Shown in pieces: positions 46,380 to 51,877 of a DNA stretch of 51,877 nucleotides. Numbering within the stretch: the first letter of the stretch is position 1; every line of letters begins with the position of its first letter. The translations under genes and the position numbers were made by a program. The notes beneath the pieces are model-generated. The model searched no databases and was not told where the DNA came from. It saw nothing but the letters and a program-made list of their open reading frames with translations. This DNA comes from Lachnospiraceae bacterium (lineage in GTDB: Bacteria > Bacillota > Clostridia > Lachnospirales > Lachnospiraceae): the NCBI GenBank assembly GCA_022768745.1, contig JALELK010000006.1, positions 1 through 51,877 of the forward strand, in the 5' to 3' direction.

Positions 46380-46667
46380 TTATTTTTCTGCCAATCGAAA
46401 CAGGGCAACACTACCGGCAATCAGTAAGAACAATACTCCAAATATGCCAATGGCAATCCACATACTCTCTGCGGTCCTCTGACTCACCCCATAATATACA
46501 AAAGCCACAACTGCTGAGAGCACCAGTAACACGCCTACTGCCACCTTCTTGTCATCCTTTTGTTTGCCACGTACTAAAATTGAGCCCAGCATCCAGAAGA
46601 ATCCACTTACTATATATCCAATTAATTTAAATGGAAATTTAATTAATTCTAATATGAGATTTAGCAT
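46380..46667 (-). CDS. Small membrane protein of unknown function
   Basis: The 95-residue product has three predicted membrane segments: residues 8-32, 42-60 and 70-89, with a charged loop (RGKQKDDKK) after the first. I do not recognise a family. It overlaps the end of the upstream HAD hydrolase gene by seven bases, so they are translationally coupled and probably co-expressed. The short, Lys-rich loop would lie on the cytosolic side by the positive-inside rule. Confidence 0.75.
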   Translation of the reverse strand: MLNLILELIKFPFKLIGYIVSGFFWMLGSILVRGKQKDDKKVAVGVLLVLSAVVAFVYYGVSQRTAESMWIAIGIFGVLFLLIAGSVALFRLAEK

Positions 46668-47278
46668 TGACTTTCTTTTCCTGATAAAATTTCATCCAAT
46701 TGTTCCAACAAATATTTCTCTGACGTCACTGTATAGGATTTTATACCCATTTTTTCAGCCGCCTCGGTATTCTCCCTTCTGTCATCAAAGAAAATACTTT
46801 CCTTTGGATTTAGTTCATATTTATTCAAAAGATATGCATAAATTTCCTTAGATGGTTTTGTTTGGTGAATCATATAGGAAACCACTTTTCCATCGATGTC
46901 CTCCATAAATGAAGCATCTTTGGTATGTTTGGTAAACAAATTTTCCGAATAATTGGAAAGGAGATACAAATGATAACCCATTTCTTTTAACCTATGCACT
47001 CTCTCCCACACCTGTGGTCGAGCCACGTGCATAAATTCCCCATGGGTGATAAACCATTCTATCACGTCTTTATATTTGGGCACTTTGTGCTGAAACTCCC
47101 TAACAATTTCCTCATCCGGAACATTCGCCAAGTCCAGTTTGGCCCAAAGCGGATCCTCAAATAACTGCCCACCTAAGTACAGAGCTTCTTCTTCACTAAG
47201 TCCATAATCCCTCAGCATCTCTTTCCATCGATAGTCCAGTAAAACCCCACCTACATCAAAAATAATGTTCTTTAACAT
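46661..47278 (-). CDS. HAD-superfamily hydrolase, YihX/epoxide-hydrolase-like subfamily
   Basis: A 205-residue HAD phosphatase. Motif I is FDVGGVLLDY (residues 7-16), motif II LLSNYSE near 107, motif III lysine in QTKPSKEIY near 140, and motif IV FFDDRREN near 164. The GGVL variant and helical cap are typical of the YihX-like branch, which dephosphorylates small sugar phosphates such as glucose 1-phosphate. The physiological substrate here is unknown. It is followed by an overlapping small membrane protein gene. Confidence 0.88.
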   Translation of the reverse strand: MLKNIIFDVGGVLLDYRWKEMLRDYGLSEEEALYLGGQLFEDPLWAKLDLANVPDEEIVREFQHKVPKYKDVIEWFITHGEFMHVARPQVWERVHRLKEMGYHLYLLSNYSENLFTKHTKDASFMEDIDGKVVSYMIHQTKPSKEIYAYLLNKYELNPKESIFFDDRRENTEAAEKMGIKSYTVTSEKYLLEQLDEILSGKESQC

Positions 47279-47316
47279 TTTAATTTCACCAATCCCTTCG
47301 CTATATCATTCAAGCC

Positions 47317-47793
47317 CTACACCAATAAAATAGCAATCATAAATGCACCCTGTCCGACTATGTTTGTAATCTGTTCTTTCCAATTGGAAGACGGATCTCT
47401 TTGGTCCATTTTTTTCGCCATAATCGTCATACCTATCATAGCACAGATACCAATCAGTACAAATAATAAAGAAGGAAAGCGAAAGAACTTATAAAGTAAC
47501 CCCTTCACTAATCCTGATGTTTTCACAGTAAAAAATCCTATTAGCATCAGAACAAATCCTGCAGGCATCAAAATGCGAAACTGTTTTTGAAAAAGAGAAA
47601 TATCCTTTTGCTTTACTGCCAAAAAAATCTTCCAGACTACCTTTCCTAAACCGGCAACTACAGAACACAATCCCCCTAGCAGGAAAACAATACTTCCCAG
47701 GTCTTTAAATATCTTTATCACACCTATCAGGAAAAACACCACCGGTATGGCATCCACCAATGCCAGCGACATTGTAAACTTATTTTCTTTCAT
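47317..47793 (-). CDS. Polytopic membrane protein of unknown function
   Basis: A 158-residue protein with about five hydrophobic segments (near 10-28, 33-55, 72-92, 105-122 and 140-158) and a short Lys/Asp loop (KKMDQRDPSSNWKEQ) before the last. It has no recognisable catalytic motif. A GGAG ribosome site precedes the ATG. It lies upstream of the HAD gene by 38 bases on the same strand and could be co-transcribed. I do not recognise a named family. Confidence 0.75.
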   Translation of the reverse strand: MKENKFTMSLALVDAIPVVFFLIGVIKIFKDLGSIVFLLGGLCSVVAGLGKVVWKIFLAVKQKDISLFQKQFRILMPAGFVLMLIGFFTVKTSGLVKGLLYKFFRFPSLLFVLIGICAMIGMTIMAKKMDQRDPSSNWKEQITNIVGQGAFMIAILLV

Positions 47794-47837
47794 ATCTGTC
47801 TCCTATCCCCAAATCCTTCTATTTATAGTTTTTAATA

Positions 47838-47878
47838 TGAAAAAAACCCGCAAATATTGTTTTCAACACTTGCGAGCT
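47838..47878 (-). terminator. Terminator after tRNA-Trp
   Basis: A 9-bp stem (47845-47853 with 47870-47878) with G-U pairs in the minus-strand RNA, followed by a run of T. Confidence 0.75.
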
Positions 47879-47890
47879 TTTCAATATGTA

Positions 47891-47961
47891 CAGGGGATCC
47901 AGGAATCGAACCCGGCTCTGGAGTTTTGGAGACTCTTATTCTACCGATGAACTAATCCCCT
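47891..47961 (-). tRNA. tRNA-Trp (CCA anticodon)
   Basis: A 71-base cloverleaf: acceptor AGGGGAT/ATCCCCT with discriminator G, D stem GTTC/GAAT around a seven-base loop, anticodon loop CTCCAAA giving CCA, T stem CCGGG/CCTGG with TTCGATT. CCA at the 3' end is not encoded. The anticodon stem has an A27-C43 mismatch at its top and the variable region is only four bases. It has its own promoter and terminator. Confidence 0.88.
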
Positions 47962-47978
47962 ACGCATCAGCAATATAA

Positions 47979-48007
47979 AGTATACTAGATTTGTCAGAAT
48001 AAAGCAA
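47979..48007 (-). promoter_or_regulatory. tRNA-Trp promoter
   Basis: TTGCTT (48007-48002), 17 bases, TATACT (47984-47979) on the minus strand, placing the start about 10 bases before the tRNA. Confidence 0.65.
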
Positions 48008-48072
48008 ATACTTTTTTCACTTTTTTACAATGTATTTCTTCTAATATCTTCTTTTATTGCTGAATACAAAAA

Positions 48073-48999
48073 TTATCTACATAGATATGCGAAATATGCT
48101 CCGTAACACAGCAGCAACAAAATACCGCCAGCCCTATTTAACACTTTTTTCCTTAATACACACAAAAGCAAAATAACAGCTGCTCCAATCATTACCCAAC
48201 TGTCCTTGATATAATTAGGAGCAAATGGCACCGGTGTGATTAAACCGGTTGTTCCGATTACAAACAAAACATTAAATATATTGCTTCCCACTATATTGCC
48301 AATGGCAATGTCTGCTTTTCCCTTTCTAGCTGCATTCACCGACGTAAAAAGTTCCGGCAAAGAAGTTCCTAATGCAACAATGGTAAGGCCTATGAATCTC
48401 TCACTGATTCCCAGTGCTCTTGCAAGCCCTGTGGCTCCATAAACCGCCAGTTTACTTCCGAGAATAATCGCCACCAAACCACCCACTATAAAAATAGCTT
48501 CGGTCCAAAGCTTTCCATCCTTTGTTTGTTGCATCTCCTCCTTATTCTTTTTTGCCTGAAGAAGTAGATAAACCAAATAGGCAATAAAAGCAATCCATAA
48601 AACAATTCCTTCAAACCGGGTGATTTCTCCGTCTAATCCCATACATAACAGTAGGACAGAACACCCAATCATATAAGGAATCTCGTATTTAATAGTGCTT
48701 TTTTCCACTCTCATAGAGGCAATAACTGCCGCTATACCTAAAATAATAAATATGTTTAATATGTTACTGCCTACGATATTACCAATGGCAATATCCGCAC
48801 TGCCCTCAAGAGCAGCTGTAATACTTACCGCCGCCTCCGGAGCACTGGTTCCCATGGCAACAATGGTAAGACCTATCACCAATTGGGGAATTCCAAACCT
48901 TGCCGCGATGCCCGCGGAACCATCTACAAAAAAGTCAGACCCTTTTACCAACAGGACAAATCCCAAACACAGAATCCCTAAAAGAATCAATTCTCTCAT
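48073..48999 (-). CDS. Calcium/sodium antiporter, YrbG-type CaCA family
   Basis: A 308-residue membrane protein with ten predicted helices in two homologous halves. Each half has the two conserved motifs of the CaCA family: VAMGTSAPEAAVS and GNIVGSNILNIFIILG in the first, VALGTSLPELFTS and GNIVGSNIFNVLFVIG in the second, carrying the ion-binding Glu and Asn residues. The family exchanges Ca2+ for Na+ or H+. AAGGAG precedes the ATG. It lies 19 bases after two membrane micro-ORFs that are probably co-transcribed with it. Confidence 0.93.
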   Translation of the reverse strand: MRELILLGILCLGFVLLVKGSDFFVDGSAGIAARFGIPQLVIGLTIVAMGTSAPEAAVSITAALEGSADIAIGNIVGSNILNIFIILGIAAVIASMRVEKSTIKYEIPYMIGCSVLLLCMGLDGEITRFEGIVLWIAFIAYLVYLLLQAKKNKEEMQQTKDGKLWTEAIFIVGGLVAIILGSKLAVYGATGLARALGISERFIGLTIVALGTSLPELFTSVNAARKGKADIAIGNIVGSNIFNVLFVIGTTGLITPVPFAPNYIKDSWVMIGAAVILLLCVLRKKVLNRAGGILLLLCYGAYFAYLCR

Positions 49000-49018
49000 C
49001 TATGTTCTCCTTATTTTC

Positions 49019-49150
49019 TTAAAAATCTTTTTTGTCCGGCAAAATTCGGTCCGTCATAATTGACAATAATTTTGCAAGACCATAAATAACAACCACCTGG
49101 GCTCCTACTAAAACAGCACCCCACACAAATCCCATAACTTCACTACTCAT
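49019..49150 (-). CDS. Single-pass membrane micro-protein (43 aa), second of a pair upstream of the antiporter
   Basis: The frame starts at ATG 49150 and stops at TAA 49021-49019. It encodes one hydrophobic segment (about residues 5-29, VMGFVWGAVLVGAQVVVIYG) followed by a basic tail ending in PDKKDF. It overlaps the stop of the first micro-ORF by eight bases and has AAGGAGTGA-like sequence just ahead, so both are translationally coupled. It ends 19 bases before the antiporter. No family is recognised; an accessory role in the antiporter complex is inference. Confidence 0.6.
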   Translation of the reverse strand: MSSEVMGFVWGAVLVGAQVVVIYGLAKLLSIMTDRILPDKKDF

Positions 49151-49292
49151 TTCTATCACTCCTTATCTCCTGCTCATTCTGATTCTTCTCTGTCACGTCC
49201 TTCTTTTCCGGTCCATTTTCGATCCACCAGACAACTCCTGTGACAACAATCATGCCAATTGTTAATCCAACAATTAATATCGTTTCTCCCAT
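49143..49292 (-). CDS. Single-pass membrane micro-protein (49 aa), first of a pair upstream of the antiporter
   Basis: The frame starts at ATG 49292, behind GGAGG about eight bases away, and stops at TAG 49145-49143. It encodes one hydrophobic helix (residues 3-23, rich in Ile/Val and ending VVWWIE) followed by a highly charged tail (ENGPEKKDVTEKNQNEQE). The tail with the positive-inside rule suggests an N-out, C-in protein. It overlaps the next micro-ORF by eight bases. Both look like small subunits or regulators of a membrane complex, with the antiporter downstream. I do not recognise either. Confidence 0.6.
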   Translation of the reverse strand: MGETILIVGLTIGMIVVTGVVWWIENGPEKKDVTEKNQNEQEIRSDRNE

Positions 49293-49321
49293 AAAGATAA
49301 ACCTCCATCATTTTTTGTACG

Positions 49322-49350
49322 CAAAATAGACCTATGCTTTTCACATAGGT
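49322..49350 (-). terminator. Probable terminator after the 128-residue membrane protein gene
   Basis: Arms ACCTATG and CATAGGT (49330-49336 with 49344-49350) make a 7-bp stem, followed by CTATTTTG on the minus strand. It is a modest stem. Confidence 0.5.
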
Positions 49351-49365
49351 AAAATAACGGATGAT

Positions 49366-49752
49366 TTATGCTTTTTGCCCGTCCTTATTATGTATGTAAT
49401 GAATAATGAATTTTTGACTGCGATTGGCAGTCCCAATAGAAATGACCAAAAAAGCCATTAAAGACAATATGATTTCCTGTGTCCTTAAATCCCCTGATAA
49501 GTTCCAGATAATACCTGAAAATAAATTTTTGCGAATAACCAACTGACGGAGCATCCCCAGTTGCGAAGTAACAATACGATTTTCCTCTGATATACACTGT
49601 GAAATCTCACCTACCTGAGACAGATACTCCTCCTGTCCGATAACATTTGTCTCATCTACGCAGGAATATGCGTTGTAGATTCCACCAAAAAAAGAGAAGG
49701 ACAATATAAAAAATAAAACCATCATAGAAATCCATCTTTTACAGTTTTTCAT
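49366..49752 (-). CDS. Exported or membrane protein of unknown function
   Basis: The 128-residue protein starts with a signal-anchor-like segment (MKNCKRWISMM and a Phe/Leu-rich stretch to about residue 28), then a 60-residue extracytoplasmic part with two cysteines (C31, C53) that could form a disulfide, then a membrane segment (about 92-110) and a short basic C-terminal tail. A CCTCC-complementary ribosome site lies right before the ATG. It follows the amidase gene by 31 bases on the same strand and may be co-transcribed with it. No named family is recognised. Confidence 0.7.
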   Translation of the reverse strand: MKNCKRWISMMVLFFILSFSFFGGIYNAYSCVDETNVIGQEEYLSQVGEISQCISEENRIVTSQLGMLRQLVIRKNLFSGIIWNLSGDLRTQEIILSLMAFLVISIGTANRSQKFIIHYIHNKDGQKA

Positions 49753-49783
49753 ATTGTCCTCCTTTCCTAAATTAGTCTATAAA

Positions 49784-50890
49784 TTAATTTCCAAAATAAG
49801 TATCAATTCCATTTGCAATTCCCCAGACCATTTTTTGCTGGAATCCTGGATCCTGCATACTGGTATCATCACCTGGATTCGTCATATATCCCATTTCTAA
49901 AATAGTCACAGGCATAGTGCACCAGTTTATTCCTGTCATAGTGTCATTTGCCTGAACACCCTGATTTGCCAATCCTGTGGCTCCACAGTAGGCATTTAAC
50001 ACACAACTGCTAAGAGACTGACTGGCCGCCGCCAACTGCCCCACATAAGGATTTCCTGCAGATGGTGCCAATGCTAGTGCTCCACTTACCCCAGAGTTTG
50101 TAGAACCATTTGCGTGAATACGAATGGTAATCTCTGCGCCTACACTTGTTGCAAATTCAGCTCGTTCTTTATTACTTATATTCACCTCGTGCGAAGTGCG
50201 TGTCATATATACAGTATATCCTCTGGCCTGCAATTCCTGTTGAAGCTGCAGTGCTATGGCGAGATTCAACTGGTACTCCGGAACTCCTGTGGTTGTGCCT
50301 GTAGTGCCTCCGGTAACTCTCGCTTTCGTAGTTGCTGAACCGGGACCATTTGGCTCCGGTGTACTGTCTCCGCTCACCTGATGTCCAGGGTCAATACAGA
50401 TAACATGCCCTCCTGTAGACGGCGATGGACCAATGGCTACCGCAGATGACGTTGAATTGGTATCCGCTGATTGATTTGCATCCTCTTCCGGTTTGTCCGT
50501 AGTTACATAGGTTTTACTCACATATCCCACTTTATCATTATAACTAACCTTATACCACTCCTTTGTTTCCGCTGTAGCAGTCAGTTCCGTATTTTTATTT
50601 AAAACTTCTAGCACATCGCCCTTATCCCCTGGCTGTTCCCGAAGATTGATTTTATCTGTGGTCCAAATGGTAAGGGCATCCATCTCTGTCTCCTCTGTCT
50701 CACTTTTGTCTTTGGATTTTTTTTCGGTTGCCGTTTGTTTCTGCTTCTTTTCCTGTCCCTCAACCGTAGCTACCTGGGCCTTACCCGATGCATCACCTTT
50801 TCCTCTATGACCAATCACGAAAAATCCCATAATACAAGCAACAGCTAAAATTATAACTGCAACAATGATAGCGATTTTTTTCTTAGACAT
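49784..50890 (-). CDS. N-acetylmuramoyl-L-alanine amidase with SH3 domain
   Basis: A 368-residue exported cell-wall hydrolase. A membrane anchor or uncleaved signal (residues 5-27) is followed by a Lys/Glu-rich linker, a bacterial SH3 domain at about 72-132 (NLREQPGD, WYKVSYNDKVGYV), a Ser/Thr-rich linker and an Amidase_3 domain (160-368). Zinc ligands are H170 (DPGH), E205 (PEYQ) and H259 (RIHANG), with catalytic E332 (ILEMGYM). It cuts the amide between MurNAc and the peptide stem. It is similar to CwlC/CwlD-type enzymes acting in growth, lysis or spore cortex. A TATAAT (50958-50953) lies about 60 bases upstream. Confidence 0.92.
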   Translation of the reverse strand: MSKKKIAIIVAVIILAVACIMGFFVIGHRGKGDASGKAQVATVEGQEKKQKQTATEKKSKDKSETEETEMDALTIWTTDKINLREQPGDKGDVLEVLNKNTELTATAETKEWYKVSYNDKVGYVSKTYVTTDKPEEDANQSADTNSTSSAVAIGPSPSTGGHVICIDPGHQVSGDSTPEPNGPGSATTKARVTGGTTGTTTGVPEYQLNLAIALQLQQELQARGYTVYMTRTSHEVNISNKERAEFATSVGAEITIRIHANGSTNSGVSGALALAPSAGNPYVGQLAAASQSLSSCVLNAYCGATGLANQGVQANDTMTGINWCTMPVTILEMGYMTNPGDDTSMQDPGFQQKMVWGIANGIDTYFGN

Positions 50891-50973
50891 CTAATCCTCC
50901 CTATATATCCAGCCTAACGTAAAAATGCCTGAACTTTTATCAGCTATCTTTGATTATAATACATTTTGGCACA

Positions 50974-51186
50974 TTATGAAAATGTTTTTGTTTCCATAAT
51001 TTTTTCTATTTCCTTTTGCAACTGACAAAGCGTTTCTGTATTTTTCTCATATTGTTGAAGCAATAACTGACGTTCCTGGTATAACTGTTTCACACGCTCA
51101 CTGGACGCCTTGTATTCTTCCCGCAATTCCTGTATTTCCCTGTCCATTTCTCTTTCTTTTTTTCTTTTAAATCTTATCATTTTCAT
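50974..51186 (-). CDS. Small coiled-coil protein of unknown function
   Basis: The protein, about 70 residues, begins with a very basic N-terminal part (MIRFKRKKE) and then forms one long amphipathic helix with heptad spacing of Leu and Ile (REIQELREEYKASS..KQLYQERQLLLQ), so a dimeric coiled coil is likely. The start is uncertain: ATG 51186, behind GGGG, or the next ATG six bases later. It may associate with nucleic acid or membrane through its basic end. It is divergent from the Xre-type gene and may be regulated by it. Confidence 0.6.
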   Translation of the reverse strand: MKMIRFKRKKEREMDREIQELREEYKASSERVKQLYQERQLLLQQYEKNTETLCQLQKEIEKIMETKTFS

Positions 51187-51228
51187 ATTCCCCACCAAAT
51201 CTTTCCATTCTACATTATTATGTATGTA

Positions 51229-51291
51229 ATCGTTTATATATTACGATAATAAGTATTATTATGCAATATTTTATCGTTTTATACTTAACGA
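51229..51291. promoter_or_regulatory. Inverted repeats between the coiled-coil and Xre genes
   Basis: ATCGT-N9-ACGAT lies at 51229-51247 and TCGTT-N8-AACGA at 51274-51291, both A/T rich. The second covers a plus-strand TATACT -10 candidate (51280-51285). Two related dyads before a regulator gene suggest autoregulation. Confidence 0.4.
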
Positions 51292-51316
51292 AAAGATATA
51301 GTATTGAGGTTAAAAA

Positions 51317-51619
51317 ATGAATGTTTTAGATAGAATTGTAGAATTACGCACTGAAAGGAATTGGACAGAATACCAGTTGGCTGAGAAATCCGGATTGACT
51401 CAATCTACCATCTCATCCTGGTATCGAAAGGATGTGTCTCCCACAATACCATCTTTGGAAAAAATATGTGATGCCTATGGAATTACTATGGCACAGTTCT
51501 TTTTGGAGGATTCCACGACCACAGATTTAACACCTATTCAGATGGAATTAATTGAATCCTCTCATAAATTAGACGCGAAACAGTTAGAGCGACTGGTTGG
51601 TTTCTTAAAAAGCCTATGA
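51317..51619 (+). CDS. Xre-family helix-turn-helix regulator
   Basis: A 100-residue single-domain regulator. An HTH_3 domain fills residues 5-62: VELRTERNWTEYQLAEKSGLTQSTISSWYRKDVSP is the helix-turn-helix, with TIPSLEKICDAYGITMAQFF the closing helices. The short C-terminal tail (about 65-100) has a QMELIESSHKLDAKQLERLVGFL helix suited to dimerisation. Such proteins repress phage, toxin or stress genes. No phage genes are visible here, so it is probably a chromosomal regulator of itself and perhaps the divergent gene. It ends before a strong terminator. Confidence 0.9.
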   Translation: MNVLDRIVELRTERNWTEYQLAEKSGLTQSTISSWYRKDVSPTIPSLEKICDAYGITMAQFFLEDSTTTDLTPIQMELIESSHKLDAKQLERLVGFLKSL

Positions 51620-51630
51620 TTAGACAACAC

Positions 51631-51663
51631 AAAAAGCGGAGCAAATATATGCTCCGCCTTTTT
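51631..51663 (+). terminator. Terminator after the Xre-family gene
   Basis: Arms GCGGAGCA and TGCTCCGC around AATATA, flanked by A residues before and TTTTT after. It can act in both directions. Confidence 0.92.
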
Positions 51664-51702
51664 CATGCATTATTCAATAGTTATATAAAATCTCTTAGTG
51701 TA

Positions 51703-51734
51703 AAAAAAAGACAAGATACAAATCCTGTCTTTTG
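51703..51734 (-). terminator. Terminator of a minus-strand gene beyond the right edge
   Basis: A 12-bp stem (arms AAAAGACAGGAT and ATCTTGTCTTTT in the minus-strand RNA, one G-U) followed by a run of T. It implies a transcript coming from the right. Confidence 0.8.
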
Positions 51735-51769
51735 CATAACACCTTCAAAATTTCATACAGAGTCCTCAC

Positions 51770-51877
51770 AAAGCTTCGCTTTTTTAAGGATGTTCGATTC
51801 ACTAAATTCAAACTTCGCTTTCGCTCGTTCTCATTAAGTTCCTTCGTACAATCTTCGTACTAAGTTCATGCTTCGCA
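51770..51877 (-). repeat. Degenerate CGAAG-rich repeat at the right edge
   Basis: On the minus strand CGAAG recurs at least four times, and the motif GAAYTTARTR appears three times (GAACTTAGTACGAAG, GAACTTAATGAGAACGAG, GAATTTAGTGAATCGAAC). Reading frames crossing it end soon in stops. It looks like an intergenic repeat element between the terminator at 51703-51734 and an unseen gene, and it is cut by the window edge. Confidence 0.45.

Overview
This window looks like a chromosomal segment of an anaerobic, spore-forming Firmicute of class Clostridia, most likely family Lachnospiraceae. The call rests on several things seen here: the cysE-cysS-mrnC-rlmB-sigH cluster behind a cysteine-type T-box leader, a two-gene minimal SUF-type Fe-S system, a ParA/DUF6465-type pair, a cobalamin-dependent methionine synthase without a reactivation domain, Gram-positive Shine-Dalgarno and promoter signals, and tRNA genes without encoded CCA. 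Genus and species cannot be fixed by eye. Almost every gene is on the minus strand. The plus-strand exceptions are a PHP phosphatase, a polysaccharide flippase, a LysR regulator and an Xre-type regulator.

Layout, left to right. (1) 43-3513: a two-gene ABC export or lipoprotein-release type operon whose permease carries an in-frame amber stop, behind a promoter with operator-like repeats. (2) 3703-5958: gdhA and a TraX-family membrane protein. (3) 6061-9980: gpmI-purC-purB, a mixed glycolysis and purine transcription unit. (4) 10087-12601: a Sel1-repeat lipoprotein overlapping a CapA-family protein. (5) 12703-15753: gap-pgk-tpiA with an intrinsic terminator between gap and pgk. (6) 15946-18373: plus-strand PHP phosphatase and flippase, with a candidate small RNA encoded on the minus strand between them. 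(7) 18383-23861: an EAL protein, sigH, rlmB, mrnC, cysS, cysE and the T-box. (8) 23905-29001: ispF, tRNA-Met, tRNA-Val, metH and a methylenetetrahydrofolate reductase fusion. (9) 29113-37423: carB, carA and the large single-chain purL, divergent from a LysR gene. (10) 38512-46160: a DinG/XPD-type helicase, an HPr-like protein without the active histidine, the minimal sufC-sufB pair, a GH31 glucosidase, ParA and its small partner. (11) 46380-51619: small membrane proteins, a HAD hydrolase, tRNA-Trp, a calcium/sodium antiporter preceded by two unlisted-size membrane micro-ORFs, a cell-wall amidase, a coiled-coil protein and an Xre regulator. A CGAAG-rich degenerate repeat begins at the right edge.

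Functionally this is mostly core metabolism: lower glycolysis (gap, pgk, tpiA, gpmI), purine synthesis (purL, purC, purB), carbamoyl phosphate (carAB), nitrogen assimilation (gdhA), cysteine synthesis and charging (cysE, cysS under one T-box), and the folate branch to methionine (reductase and metH). The most promising undescribed material lies between genes: the candidate small RNA at 16770-16890 with a divergent promoter sharing a palindrome with the flippase promoter, the paired CCACA-N3-TGTGG palindromes ahead of carA, terminators squeezed in front of pgk, the reductase gene and ispF, and the two micro-ORFs ahead of the antiporter. No CRISPR array, insertion sequence, prophage or recognisable defence system was found.
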